Shown: positions 8,654 through 16,584, counted from the first letter of the stretch. The stretch: DNA of 64,000 bases from Paenibacillus ihbetae (GCF_002741055.1 NZ_CP016809.1:1178001-1242000); one strand, 5' to 3'. Notes: a model not told the origin generated them from the sequence alone. Program-made: numbers and translations.

Positions 8654-9208
8654 TTAGTTCAGTGCCGTGATCACCTTTTCAGCAACCTTGACGAAGCCGG
8701 AATCGGGTTTCACCTGGACATAAAAGCCGACCGAGTATTTGCCTGACGTTTTAAAGTCATACGTAAAATCATAGGTGCGGAACCAAAAATTGTCCTTCCG
8801 GTCTTGAACGACCTGGGATTGAATATCCTTTACATGACCGGACGGGTCTTCGATCGCTACCTTCACCGCATGGATATCGTTATTCAGGCTGTCGACCTGG
8901 CTGAATACATTGAATTTCAGCTTGCCCTTGTTGACGTTCCCGAATACAGTGTCCCCTTTGAACAAGAAAATATGCACATTAGGTTTGATTACCTGGACAT
9001 TGCCTGTCTTCGAATTCCAGTCCACGGCACCATCAAACTCCCGCACCGGCACGTAGGTTTTGCCGTCGATCACATAACCGCCGTCCTTTAATTCGCGGCC
9101 GTTGAGCCATACCCGGACACGTTCTTGGACGGAATCTGCAAATAAAAGCGTGCTGCCACCCATCAGAGAAAGGACCAGAACGCATGCCCAAACCTTCTTC
9201 CACTTCAT
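8654..9208 (-). CDS. Secreted stalk-domain (copper amine oxidase N-like) protein
   Basis: The 184-residue product starts MKWKKVWACVLVLSLMGG, a typical signal peptide ending near FADS. The next 40 residues (VRVWLNGRELKDGGYVIDGKTYVPVREF) are the repeat found in copper-amine-oxidase N-terminal-like 'stalk' domains, common in secreted Paenibacillus proteins. The C-terminal half (IEDPSGHVKDI ... YDFTYDFKTSGKYSVGFYVQV) looks like a beta-sandwich. A role at the cell surface is inferred; no catalytic motif is seen. ATG 9208 has GGGGGGAA 8 bases ahead, so the upstream in-frame start is not used. Confidence 0.8.
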   Translation of the reverse strand: MKWKKVWACVLVLSLMGGSTLLFADSVQERVRVWLNGRELKDGGYVIDGKTYVPVREFDGAVDWNSKTGNVQVIKPNVHIFLFKGDTVFGNVNKGKLKFNVFSQVDSLNNDIHAVKVAIEDPSGHVKDIQSQVVQDRKDNFWFRTYDFTYDFKTSGKYSVGFYVQVKPDSGFVKVAEKVITALN

Positions 9209-9438
9209 CTTGTCAGTTCCCCCCAATAGCTCATCATGTTGTTATATGTGTATACTACAACCCAAATGACAAGTTGCGCTCCGTCCATCAGTTTGCGAAA
9301 AAAATTTTGTCCGATTTTGTTGGTAAAGCTAAAGGCTCAGGAAGGTAATTAAAGACCGTGTACTTCCGCCTTGGTTTCGGTACAATATAAAGTAGCTTGC
9401 CAGGATTTTCACATCATTCCATCAGGAGGTTTGGCACA

Positions 9439-10176
9439 TTGACATTGAAATTGCAAATGCTTGGCACGGGCAGTGCGTTTGCCAAGCAGTACTACAACAA
9501 TAACGCGCTGATTTATGACAACGAATTTACGCTGATGGTCGATTGCGGGATCACGGCGCCTATGGCGCTGCACCAGCTCGGGGCTACGTTCAATGATATC
9601 GATGCGGTTCTGATCACCCACATTCATGGGGACCATGTCGGCGGTTTGGAGGAGCTTGCTTTTATCACGAAGCTGCAATACCAGCGCAAGCTTCCACTCT
9701 ACATCGGCGAAGCGCTCGTCCAGCCGCTGTGGGAGAACACTCTGCGGGGCGGCATGTACCAAGAAGGCCACATCACTTCGCTGGACGATATCTTTGACGT
9801 TCGTCCGCTGAAGCCCGGTGTAAAGACGGATATTTCCGCCGGACTGTCCGTGGAGCTGATTCAAACCCGACATATCCCGGGCAAGAGCAGCTACTCGCTT
9901 TATTTGAATGAACGCATTTTTTACAGCGCCGATATGGTATTCGATCCTGCGCTGCTTCGCACGCTGGTACAGGACCGGGGGTGCGAGGTGATTCTGCACG
10001 AATGTCAGCTTCAGGGTCCGGGCGAGGTTCACACCACGCTGGAGGAGCTGCTGAGTCTGCCGGAGAATGTTAAAGAACGCACTTATCTGATGCACTATGG
10101 AGACAATGCCAAAGATTTTATCGGAAAGACCGGACCGATGGAATTTCTGGAGCAGCAGCGCATCTACGAGCTGTAA
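9439..10176 (+). CDS. Metallo-beta-lactamase fold hydrolase
   Basis: The 245-residue protein has the metal-binding motif [17 protein letters not shown] near the start, DCGI, a later [18 protein letters not shown] and LMHYGDN. This arrangement is that of the RNase Z / MBL-fold hydrolase group. It lacks a signal peptide. The substrate cannot be told; tRNA 3'-processing is not supported, because the exosite arm of RNase Z is missing. The start is TTG 9439 with AGGAGG 9 bases ahead, giving [11 protein letters not shown]. Confidence 0.85.
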   Translation: MTLKLQMLGTGSAFAKQYYNNNALIYDNEFTLMVDCGITAPMALHQLGATFNDIDAVLITHIHGDHVGGLEELAFITKLQYQRKLPLYIGEALVQPLWENTLRGGMYQEGHITSLDDIFDVRPLKPGVKTDISAGLSVELIQTRHIPGKSSYSLYLNERIFYSADMVFDPALLRTLVQDRGCEVILHECQLQGPGEVHTTLEELLSLPENVKERTYLMHYGDNAKDFIGKTGPMEFLEQQRIYEL

Positions 10177-10329
10177 CGCCATTACCGTAAGGAATAACTT
10201 CGGTTCTGGTGGAAGGCTTTTATACTACCGTTTGATTTTTCCATAGCAATCCGACAGGAGATTTAGTGCATGGTTTTGGCACGCATAGATACGACCGGAC
10301 CCGGGAACTCTAAACCCGGGAGGCGATAT

Positions 10330-10566
10330 ATGATGGACAACAATTCACAAGAAGTCGTAGGCGTCCGGAAAAACGGCGATGGCGATATCGTCGAGCTGAA
10401 GATGGAGGACGGAACGGTCGTTGATTACAAAACAGCCCAGCAGATGGCGAAAAATAAACAAATCAAGAATGTGAATGTATTTCGCGGACGTGACGGTGAC
10501 GAGCATCTCCGTTCGAATGCCGATGGCGATCCAAGCAACAATTTGGACAATCTGCCGACGTTCTAA
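10330..10566 (+). CDS. DUF3892 domain protein
   Basis: The 78-residue protein fits DUF3892: VVGVRKNGDGDIVELKMEDG followed by a helical KTAQQMAKN and NVNVFRGRDGDEHLRS. Function is unknown. Of the possible starts, ATG 10330 has GGGAGG 7 bases ahead; an in-frame start at 10270 would add residues coded by low-quality sequence. Monocistronic. Confidence 0.8.
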   Translation: MMDNNSQEVVGVRKNGDGDIVELKMEDGTVVDYKTAQQMAKNKQIKNVNVFRGRDGDEHLRSNADGDPSNNLDNLPTF

Positions 10567-10580
10567 AGATCGATCAAGAA

Positions 10581-10610
10581 GCCCAGCGATCCAACGCTGG
10601 GCCTCTTCTT
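10581..10610 (+). terminator. Terminator after DUF3892 gene
   Basis: GCCCAGCG pairs with CGCTGGGC around ATCCAA, followed by CTCTTCTT. It may serve both convergent genes. Confidence 0.75.
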
Positions 10611-10636
10611 CATGCCGAATACGGAGATATAACGGA

Positions 10637-11080
10637 TTATAGCTCTTTTTTCATCCGAACATGGGGGATGCCCGCATCATCGAACGGTTCATCCGATATC
10701 GTCTCGTACCCGAGCTTACGGTAAAACGGCTCTGCCTGTACTTGGGCATCCAGCACCGCATAAGGCAGCTTCAGCTCACGAGCCTGCGCTTCTAAGGCCA
10801 TCATCAGCACACGGCCAATGCCTTTGGAACGGAACGGCTTGCGGACGGCAATACGCTGCATTTTCGCCGAATCCTTATTATAGTAGGTCAAGCGGCCGGT
10901 TGCGGCATACTGCCCTTCGGATTTAATCAATACATGCCAAGCCTCAGCGTCCAACCGGTCGTAATGATCAATCTCCAGGTCAATCGGTACCTTCTGCTCC
11001 AGCACAAACACATCCTTACGGATGTCGAGCGCTTGCTCCAGCTGTTCTTCGGTCGTCACATTAATAATCTCTGCTGCCAC
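10637..11080 (-). CDS. GNAT family N-acetyltransferase (YjcF-like)
   Basis: The 147-residue protein has the GNAT core: VRKPFRSKGIGRVLM (acetyl-CoA binding R/Q-x-x-G-x-G/A), an ADxxY-like VLDAQVQAEPFYRKLGY segment and the final GIPHVRMKKEL. The pattern resembles B. subtilis YjcF. The acceptor is unknown. GTG 11080 is preferred over GTG 11089, since AGAGGT abuts the latter with no spacer. Confidence 0.85.
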   Translation of the reverse strand: MAAEIINVTTEEQLEQALDIRKDVFVLEQKVPIDLEIDHYDRLDAEAWHVLIKSEGQYAATGRLTYYNKDSAKMQRIAVRKPFRSKGIGRVLMMALEAQARELKLPYAVLDAQVQAEPFYRKLGYETISDEPFDDAGIPHVRMKKEL

Positions 11081-11211
11081 TTGATTCACACCTCTTTATG
11101 TAGATTCGTCTATTGGATCCCTATACTTTATCAGATCGAAATATTATACAAAAGATTTGATTTCCTGTATAGTAGAAGCTAACGTCTTCTTAGAAAGGAG
11201 CTTGGCCGAGC

Positions 11212-11322
11212 ATGGGAATCGGAGGCACGATTTTTGTAGCCGCTATCATTGCCGTCCTCATCATTTATCCAGTATTCTGGGCAATAAAGAAGGGTTACTC
11301 CCGCAAATGGGATGAGGAATAG
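11212..11322 (+). CDS. Small single-pass membrane protein, 36 aa
   Basis: ATG 11212 opens MGIGGTIFVAAIIAVLIIYP and continues to VFWAIKKGYSRKWDEE. There is one membrane helix (about residues 5-24) with a charged C-terminus, so the tail is predicted inside. AAAGGAG lies 11 bases ahead. A Tyr-Ser-Arg-Lys-Trp tail after the helix is a sensible topology signal. No family is recognised. Confidence 0.65.
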   Translation: MGIGGTIFVAAIIAVLIIYPVFWAIKKGYSRKWDEE

Positions 11323-11447
11323 ATAACCGGGTTAACATGCCGCCGCCAGCCTTTGTGCCGGTGGTAACCGAACATCCGCTTGCACGTTATGGCATGAAGC
11401 AGCGGCACAACCGCTCCTCTAATGACGGATATGATGCCGAAACGGAA

Positions 11448-11720
11448 TCAATCGGTCAGCTCCGGCAGCGATGGATCGGATTCAAGCGTTGACATCGGTT
11501 CACGAAGGAGGTCCCCGTCTCTTGAATATACTTCGTTATGGACCGAACGGCTGTATACATCCAACAGCACAGGAGCCGCTGGCGAATGCAAGGGCTCAAG
11601 CTGAACCGACGTCCGCTCCGGAACGCTGCATCCGCTGACGACTGCAATTGCGGTTAGAATTAACCCTGCAGCCGCGATTCGATTCATCCTGAATATCCTG
11701 AAGTAACCTGCTTGTTTCAT
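11448..11720 (-). CDS. Small predicted lipoprotein, 90 aa
   Basis: The protein has a positively charged start, a hydrophobic stretch (AAAGLILTAIAVVSGC) and a lipobox-type VVSGC near residue 31. It should be anchored to the outer face of the membrane. The mature part of about 60 residues is Ser/Pro/Leu-rich and matches no family I know. ATG 11720 has AGGAG 10 bases ahead; the GTG at 11729 lies too close to that site. Confidence 0.65.
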   Translation of the reverse strand: MKQAGYFRIFRMNRIAAAGLILTAIAVVSGCSVPERTSVQLEPLHSPAAPVLLDVYSRSVHNEVYSRDGDLLREPMSTLESDPSLPELTD

Positions 11721-11801
11721 GGACTTCACGCTCCTGTTTATGGAAAAATGACGCTTTCCCTAGTCTGAACCGAAACGTCCTATTTTATAACGAAAAAAAC
11801 G

Positions 11802-11830
11802 TTGACAGCCAGCTTGTCTGCTGGTAATAT
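11802..11830 (+). promoter_or_regulatory. Sigma-A promoter of tRNA-Val
   Basis: A consensus TTGACA (11802-11807) and TAATAT (11825-11830) are separated by 17 bases. The tRNA begins 31 bases after the -10 box. Confidence 0.8.
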
Positions 11831-11861
11831 ATGAATTACCTCAATTTTATATTTTATTTCT

Positions 11862-11934
11862 GATCTGTTAGCTCAGCTGGGAGAGCACCATCTTGACAGG
11901 GTGGGGGTCAGTGGTTCGAGCCCACTACAGATCA
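11862..11934 (+). tRNA. tRNA-Val (GAC)
   Basis: The sequence folds as a cloverleaf. The acceptor GATCTGT pairs with ACAGATC. The anticodon loop TTGACAG has GAC as positions 34-36, and the T arm carries GTTCGAG. CCA is not encoded. A terminator follows. Confidence 0.93.
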
Positions 11935-11940
11935 TCACCG

Positions 11941-11975
11941 AGAGCCCTTGCGTAGCAAGGGTTCTTTTGTTTTTG
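11941..11975 (+). terminator. Terminator after tRNA-Val
   Basis: AGAGCCCTTGC and GCAAGGGTTCT pair around GTA and are followed by TTTGTTTTT. Confidence 0.85.
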
Positions 11976-12075
11976 TCTCATTCACTCACCAGTCCAGGGT
12001 GTCGAATTGGTGCCGAACTGGTTTTATTGAGGGTTACGCGGTAAGTTGACACATCACTCCCCTCCGTCAAATCCC
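11976..12075 (-). other. Possible integrase 3' remnant next to tRNA-Val
   Basis: Read leftward, one frame of this gap gives NQFGTNSTPWTGE and a stop. That is like the tail of phage or ICE tyrosine integrases of Firmicutes, with an in-frame TAA directly ahead. An integrase ending just beyond a tRNA 3' end is the usual geometry of integrated elements. The segment is only about 13 residues, so this is a hint and not an identification. Confidence 0.25.
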
Positions 12076-12081
12076 ATAAAA

Positions 12082-12110
12082 AAAAGCACCCAATTAGGTG
12101 CTTTTCGTAT
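12082..12110. terminator. Bidirectional terminator
   Basis: AAAAGCACC and GGTGCTTTT pair around CAATTA; A8 precedes and TTTTCG follows. It can end leftward transcription from the reductase gene (stop at 12239), or transcripts from the left. Confidence 0.8.
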
Positions 12111-12238
12111 ATTACACACGATTTCCCGTCAAGGAGTAGAAGGGCACTAGATAAAGCTAAAGTTGTACGCCTTTATATTTACAAATTCAGAGCTTGCACT
12201 CGTAAGTATATTGCAGCTCTCTTCTGGTGTATACACTC

Positions 12239-12802
12239 TCAATATATAATCTGATAGGTAGGCACGATCACTCCGCTTTCATAAGACTTGATGTCAGTTA
12301 ATTTCAGATCGATTTTCTTCTTGCTGGCTCCAAACAACGGAATGCCTTCACCAAGAATGATGGGATTGACCTTCAAAATCAACGTGTCAATCAATTGGTG
12401 GTCGAGGAGCTTTCCGGCCAGATTTCCCCCTCCGCATAACCATATTTTTTTCTGCTGATCCGTAGTTTCCTGTTTTAGCCTCGCACAAAACGACACCACA
12501 TCCTCTTTGACAAGCTCCACTTGCTCATTGGATTCAAACTCCATTTGATTGGAGAAAATATAATGCTTCAGCCCAGGATGAGCCGCCTGCGCAATTCCGG
12601 AAGGTTCACCCGGCTTCAATCCATATTGAAATCCATATTCATATGTTTTTCTACCCATGAATACAGCATGATACTGCCGGACACTTTCGAAGAAATCGCC
12701 GCCGTCATCCGCATACAGAAATACGGAATCATCCGCAACGCCATTTTTGTCCGCAATAAAAAGATCAGCAGTTACGGCAACATGATACACCAGTTCAATC
12801 AT
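12239..12802 (-). CDS. Dihydrofolate reductase / RibD C-terminal domain family protein
   Basis: The 187-residue protein has the RibD-C/DHFR-like layout: VAVTADLFIADKNG at the start, VFMGRKTYEYG (NADPH-side helix), KKIWLCGGGNLAGKLLDHQLIDTL (the Gly-rich nucleotide loop), and NPIILGEGIPLFG. It is probably a pyridine-nucleotide dependent reductase. True DHFR or riboflavin-reductase activity cannot be claimed, because stand-alone members are mostly uncharacterised. GGGTGGT precedes the ATG by 5 bases. Confidence 0.85.
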   Translation of the reverse strand: MIELVYHVAVTADLFIADKNGVADDSVFLYADDGGDFFESVRQYHAVFMGRKTYEYGFQYGLKPGEPSGIAQAAHPGLKHYIFSNQMEFESNEQVELVKEDVVSFCARLKQETTDQQKKIWLCGGGNLAGKLLDHQLIDTLILKVNPIILGEGIPLFGASKKKIDLKLTDIKSYESGVIVPTYQIIY

Positions 12803-13126
12803 AGGATACCACCCTTCTAATGGTCAGTTCTTCCACAACATGGAGCCGATTTGATTGTCACTCATGTATTTGGTATTTCGACATCGAGAAGTCGATCCCT
12901 GTTTTCCCAAATAATTATAAACGCAACGCTCGTCGGCAACTGAATCATACCATGCACCTTCTTCCTGCGTTTTTATGTAAAAGAAAAAGCCGCCTAAGGG
13001 CAGCTTTCTATCCTTTCAATCTCCTTCAGTTGTATCTCCGTTATAAGTTACTTCAGGTCAAGTAAATCCCTTCTATTTTTCTTACATCCACAGGTTTGAT
13101 AAGAAGAGGGATTTCCCTGCTGCTAT
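12803..13126. other. Gap of 324 bases; only a weak hairpin seen
   Basis: No convincing gene is found; plus-strand frame 12820-13065 lacks a ribosome binding site and sensible composition. Around 12985-13006 an imperfect hairpin (AAAGCCGCC / GGGCAGCTTT) is followed on the minus strand by TTTCTTTT and may terminate the ligase transcript. Confidence 0.4.
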
Positions 13127-13984
13127 TCAAATGACAAATTCAACAAACGCCGGCGACCGCAGCATGCCTGCCTTGGTCCAGTTCCGGGTTTTCACCTTCG
13201 CCCGGATCCGTGGCTTCAGGTGAACGAAATTCTTATCCTCACCCGTTACAAGCTGCTGGCTCACTCCGTAAAAGGCTCGCTTGGCCTTCGGCGGCACGCC
13301 CAGCTCGACAATACCAGTCGGCCGCAGCCGCCCGTTTTCCGTCATCACAGACGTTAACCAACCGAATTCTTCTTTCCGATAGCCGGTGATAAACACCTCG
13401 GCATAGGTCCAATTGATGACCTTCTGCCAGGCCGGTGATCGGCGGCTCTCGTATCGGCTGCCCTGAAGCTTCCCGACCATTCCCTCAAGCTCCTGGGCCC
13501 TCATTTGCTCAAACAGTGCCTCTCCTGCGCCCTCCACAAAGGGGATGATACCGAAGTGTCTGTTCGGCATGCTGATGCCTGCCAGAATCTCTTTTCGCCG
13601 CACTAGGGGCAATTCTCGAAGGTCCTGCCCCTTGTATCTCAGGATATCGAACGCAACATAGGTCACTGGCGATATGTCCATTAGCTGCCGGATACGCTGC
13701 TCCTTCTTGGCCTGAAACCGGGTCATGACGTTTTCGAAGTCAACCAGCCCCGTCTGCGGATCAGTACAAGCAACCTCACCATCTAGAAGGATATCATGTT
13801 CAAACGGCTTCAGGAGCTCGGGATACTGCCGCGTACAGCATGTCTTATGCCGGGTATACAACTGGATTCGGCCGTCCTCCTGGGAGAACAGAAGCCGGTG
13901 CCCGTCGATTTTGGGCTCAAATATATAATCATTATGGCTAAATGGGCCACTTGCTGTCTCTAGTAACATCGGGCTAATAAACAT
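13127..13984 (-). CDS. ATP-dependent DNA ligase, LigD-type catalytic core
   Basis: The 285-residue protein is a minimal ligase. EPKIDGHRLLF (nucleotidyltransferase motif I, KxDG, catalytic Lys near 25) is followed by LLDGEVAC (motif III), YVAFDIL (motif IIIa), EGMVGK (motif IV) and WQKVINW (motif V). The C-terminal half forms the OB fold. It joins DNA nicks and, in family members, double-strand breaks in non-homologous end joining. The polymerase and phosphoesterase domains of full LigD are missing, and no Ku gene lies in the window. The start at 13984 gives MFISPMLLE, a usual beginning for such ligases. Confidence 0.9.
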   Translation of the reverse strand: MFISPMLLETASGPFSHNDYIFEPKIDGHRLLFSQEDGRIQLYTRHKTCCTRQYPELLKPFEHDILLDGEVACTDPQTGLVDFENVMTRFQAKKEQRIRQLMDISPVTYVAFDILRYKGQDLRELPLVRRKEILAGISMPNRHFGIIPFVEGAGEALFEQMRAQELEGMVGKLQGSRYESRRSPAWQKVINWTYAEVFITGYRKEEFGWLTSVMTENGRLRPTGIVELGVPPKAKRAFYGVSQQLVTGEDKNFVHLKPRIRAKVKTRNWTKAGMLRSPAFVEFVI

Positions 13985-14180
13985 AGGAACACCTCTCCAT
14001 CGATTATACCGTTTGGCATGTTCTATGAGAGGCGGTAAGTATTGTAAATCATGACATCATATTATCCAAAACACTTTGTGCGGGAACGGCACGAATGGAC
14101 GACAATCTTATATCAATCCTTTCAGCGGGGAGTGAATCAATGGCGCATGGACGACGGGATACCAGCAAAGGGGGAGCTTT
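13985..14180. other. Gap upstream of the ligase
   Basis: The first 196 bases of the 13985-14487 gap show no gene. ORF 14095-14286 begins here but has no ribosome binding site at its first ATG. Confidence 0.4.
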
Positions 14181-14290
14181 TATGCGGATTCGAAGGATGA
14201 TCGGGCATCAAAAAAGAAAGCGGCCAATGGGTTCTTATAGCCGGGATCGTATTACTAGCAGCGGCCGGGATTGTGTATCTTCTTAAATGA
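14181..14290 (+). pseudogene. Possible frameshifted small membrane protein
   Basis: ATG 14181 has GGGGGAG 5 bases ahead and opens MRIRRMIGHQK. After a run of six A the in-frame product loses sense, while another frame gives ESGQWVLIAGIVLLAAAGIV and ends YLLK with a stop at 14288-14290. That is a clean membrane helix. Removing one A from the run would join the two into a 36-residue single-pass protein. Either the copy is broken, or the A run was misread, or a ribosomal slip is used. Confidence 0.35.
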
Positions 14291-14408
14291 TCATAAAAGC
14301 TTCCCCCGCTTCCAAATAACCATATAATGTTTCCAACGATTCTGCCCCATCCCTGCTTTCCAGCCTATTATGGATCCTTCACAAATAGATTGTTAGGCGT
14401 ATCCATAA

Positions 14409-14444
14409 CAAACAGGAGCCGTGTCCAAGGATCCGGCTCCTGTT
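14409..14444 (-). terminator. Terminator of the agr-like operon
   Basis: AACAGGAGCCG and CGGCTCCTGTT pair perfectly over 11 bases with a 12-base loop. The stem lies 44 bases after the agrD-like stop on the minus strand, followed by a T-rich TTTGTTATGG. Confidence 0.7.
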
Positions 14445-14487
14445 AGAATGTTTAAAGATGTGAACGGCAGGACTCCCTAACTTCACT

Positions 14488-14628
14488 TCATTTCAGCAAT
14501 TCTTCCGGGGTCTCGCCGCGGTACACGAATAATGGGCTTGCGGAATTGACAACAAACACCGCAACCATCGTCAGGGCCGATGCGACACCGCTATAGAAGC
14601 GGTGTTTCGCTTTGCCGATCCGGGACAT
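14488..14628 (-). CDS. agrD: AgrD-like cyclic (thio)lactone autoinducer precursor, 46 aa
   Basis: The product begins MSRIGKAKHRFYSGVASALT, an amphipathic, basic leader, followed by MVAVFVVNSA, then SPLFVYRGETPEELLK. The last part aligns well with Listeria AgrD, whose signal region is CFMFVYEPKSP as I remember it. Here Ser31 stands where Cys gives the thiolactone, so the predicted signal is (A)SPLFV as a Ser-lactone. The acidic, Pro-containing tail ETPEELLK is the usual C-terminal recognition part removed by AgrB. AGGAGGAGG stands before the ATG. The gene overlaps the 3' end of agrB by 38 bases. It was missed as an ORF because it is short. Confidence 0.8.
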   Translation of the reverse strand: MSRIGKAKHRFYSGVASALTMVAVFVVNSASPLFVYRGETPEELLK

Positions 14629-15151
14629 ACGAGCCTCCTCCTCTCCCGTGAACTAAACTTACCGCTTGGATGAAAAAGACGATCGCTAACGTTGGAGATT
14701 GAATCACCACATTCATCGCCACGATCAAACAGCTGATCAGGCGAAGTTTAGGGTAATGCACGCTGGATATACGGGATTGGCCTTTAATGCGGCTCGGGGC
14801 AAAGCGGATGACAAGCAGCAGGCTTGTCAAATTCAACAGTTGTATGTATACAAGGCCCGGCTCGAGGAAGGACACCAGGGTGAACATTCCGGTTGTCACG
14901 GCAATGCATGCGGCTCCGGATTTCAGATGCATCCCTCCCGAGAACTGCCGCAGGAGGGCAAATCCGATCAGGGAGAGCGCAGCCTGTCCCGTATTGCCGG
15001 TCAACCATGCGATCAGCATCGTTAGCGATACGATCAACACCACATTTAACACAATGGCAACAGCATGTGCCAAGACGGGGAGAGTCGATTTATGTTCGGG
15101 TACTTGTCGTTTGATCCTCTCTGCGATCCGTTTGGCGGTTTCCTCTAACAT
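14591..15151 (-). CDS. agrB: AgrB-like peptide-processing membrane protease
   Basis: The 186-residue polytopic membrane protein carries the AgrB signature RQFSGGMHLKSGAACI. The catalytic pair is His75 and Cys82, the same 7-residue spacing as S. aureus AgrB His77/Cys84. It should cut the C-terminal tail of the AgrD precursor and form the lactone at the membrane. Several hydrophobic segments follow. The start (ATG 15151, or the adjacent GTG 15154) has GGAGGAG upstream. It overlaps the preceding gene by 62 bases and agrD by 38, so the three are translationally linked. Confidence 0.85.
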   Translation of the reverse strand: MLEETAKRIAERIKRQVPEHKSTLPVLAHAVAIVLNVVLIVSLTMLIAWLTGNTGQAALSLIGFALLRQFSGGMHLKSGAACIAVTTGMFTLVSFLEPGLVYIQLLNLTSLLLVIRFAPSRIKGQSRISSVHYPKLRLISCLIVAMNVVIQSPTLAIVFFIQAVSLVHGRGGGSYVPDRQSETPLL

Positions 15152-15773
15152 CACGGCGATCCCGCTCCTCCGATTGGATGGCATAATACAAGAAGATTCC
15201 AAAAGTACTGGCAAAGAAAACAAAATGAAGCCACAAATGGTTTAGATAAAACAAGATGGCGACCAGGACGAGCACGATCCCGATGAGGACAATCAAGAGA
15301 ACATGCTCGAATTTCAAGCGCGTCCTCTCCATATTAAAACGAAAGCCGATACGGAACCTATACATGATCCACGCGGCCAACAGACCTGTTCCTGCGCTGA
15401 GTGCCTGAAGAATGTATCCGTCAAAACGATCGGTTTGCACAGTCTCAATCGAGTCGAATATCAAGGACAAATAGGCAACCTGGATCACGGCATACAGCAT
15501 GTAACCGATCATCGTGCAGACGGCGGACCAGATGACAGGAATCTTGATAATGGTCGAGTATAAGAACAAGAAGATTAGAAGACTAATTAACGGAACGAGA
15601 AAATCCAAATGATACTCGCTGCGCAAGATCAGGCTCTGAACATTTGCCAAAGTCATAACCAGCAGCGCTTGACCCAGGTGCCGGGATATCGGGATCCGCA
15701 GCAGGCTCATGATCAGCCCATGAATCGCCAGTGTTTCTAATGTTGAAAAGAACATAAATAAGACAGCTTCCAT
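15090..15773 (-). CDS. Polytopic membrane protein resembling an AgrC sensor domain without kinase
   Basis: The 227-residue protein is almost wholly hydrophobic, with about six or seven membrane segments, like the N-terminal sensor half of AgrC-type receptors. After the last helix (FASTFGIFLYYAIQ) it ends in about 25 charged residues (SEERDRRDVRGN...). The dimerisation/His and ATPase domains that follow in AgrC are absent. It is the first gene of the agr-like operon. ATG 15773 has AAGGAGGAG 9 bases ahead. No response regulator is nearby. It may be a signal-binding partner, an exporter, or an unrelated membrane protein; kinase function is ruled out by length. Confidence 0.6.
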   Translation of the reverse strand: MEAVLFMFFSTLETLAIHGLIMSLLRIPISRHLGQALLVMTLANVQSLILRSEYHLDFLVPLISLLIFLFLYSTIIKIPVIWSAVCTMIGYMLYAVIQVAYLSLIFDSIETVQTDRFDGYILQALSAGTGLLAAWIMYRFRIGFRFNMERTRLKFEHVLLIVLIGIVLVLVAILFYLNHLWLHFVFFASTFGIFLYYAIQSEERDRRDVRGNRQTDRREDQTTSTRT

Positions 15774-16584
15774 ACAGGACAACTCCTCCTTGCAGCTTAA
15801 GAATGGTTCATGTCTACGCCACTCCTCAACCCGAAACCAAGCGCATCCCTGCAATTCACTGCTGAATGCGTCATGCCAGCAGAAGAAAGACATGCGGGTA
15901 TCGAATCGAGGTCGTCACATATGATGCAAATTCTTGAGGCCTATTCCGGTGGCGACTACCGCTCCTTAAAATGCCGGGAATCTCTGATGGAAAGCACAAG
16001 TCAATCAACATGTATCGATGTTGAAGTTGGGCATACATGATGACTTGTCCATAACATATTCCATTGAACAGACTCTGACGACCTCACTTCATTCCTGTGA
16101 AATTCTAAGTATGATTATATAAGGCGATGGTGCAGGTTTAACAGGTAATTTAATACAAATGCGGCGTCAAAAGCACAATGTGTAGAAAGCGATCCCTCAG
16201 AAGATGGAGGAAATGATGCTCGCGAGGCTGAAACCATGGAGTAAATGGATGTTGGCAAATCTAAATGCAAATATACCAATGAATATAACAATGCAAACCG
16301 GTCGCAAGAGATTTAGCAGGATATCCAAGCCCTATTATACAAGAACATTTGTTCCCGTTCAATCTATTTCCATCAAATATTTCACACCAACCATTCGTGG
16401 TCCACTCAGTCGCAAGCCGGCAGAAAGCAGCCCAGTTACGAATGACCGTTTGAAGAGACGCGTCCTGCGTATCTCACTTACCCAACAGGTTCAAATTCAG
16501 GTACGATATAATATAAAAGTGCCCTGAAGCAATACGACTCTGCTTCTAGGACACCCGATTTCATTTTGAAAGGCGTGTTCACAT
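15774..16584. other. Long gap upstream of the agr-like locus
   Basis: About 810 bases without a convincing gene. A plus frame 16204-16527 (107 aa) has GGAGG near its second ATG, but its residue composition is odd and no family is recognised; I rate it 0.2. The stretch holds the SOS-type promoter at 16334-16362 and, at 16506-16511, a TATAAT that may serve the next gene. Base composition is more AT-rich than the flanks, consistent with decayed or foreign DNA. Confidence 0.5.
16334..16362 (-). promoter_or_regulatory. Strong promoter with a LexA (SOS)-like box in its spacer
   Basis: On the minus strand TTGAAC and TATAAT are 17 bases apart. The spacer contains GAACAAATGTTC (16343-16354), which fits the Gram-positive LexA core GAAC-N4-GTTC with the RNRY middle. 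LexA bound there would block the promoter. The first gene leftward is the agr-like operon 560 bases away; no ORF starts close to the promoter. Confidence 0.6.

Noticed and set aside
16204..16527. 107-aa plus-strand open frame upstream of a small secreted protein
   Set aside because: Has GGAGG near an ATG but no family, odd composition, and lies over the SOS-type promoter on the other strand; listed only as part of the gap.
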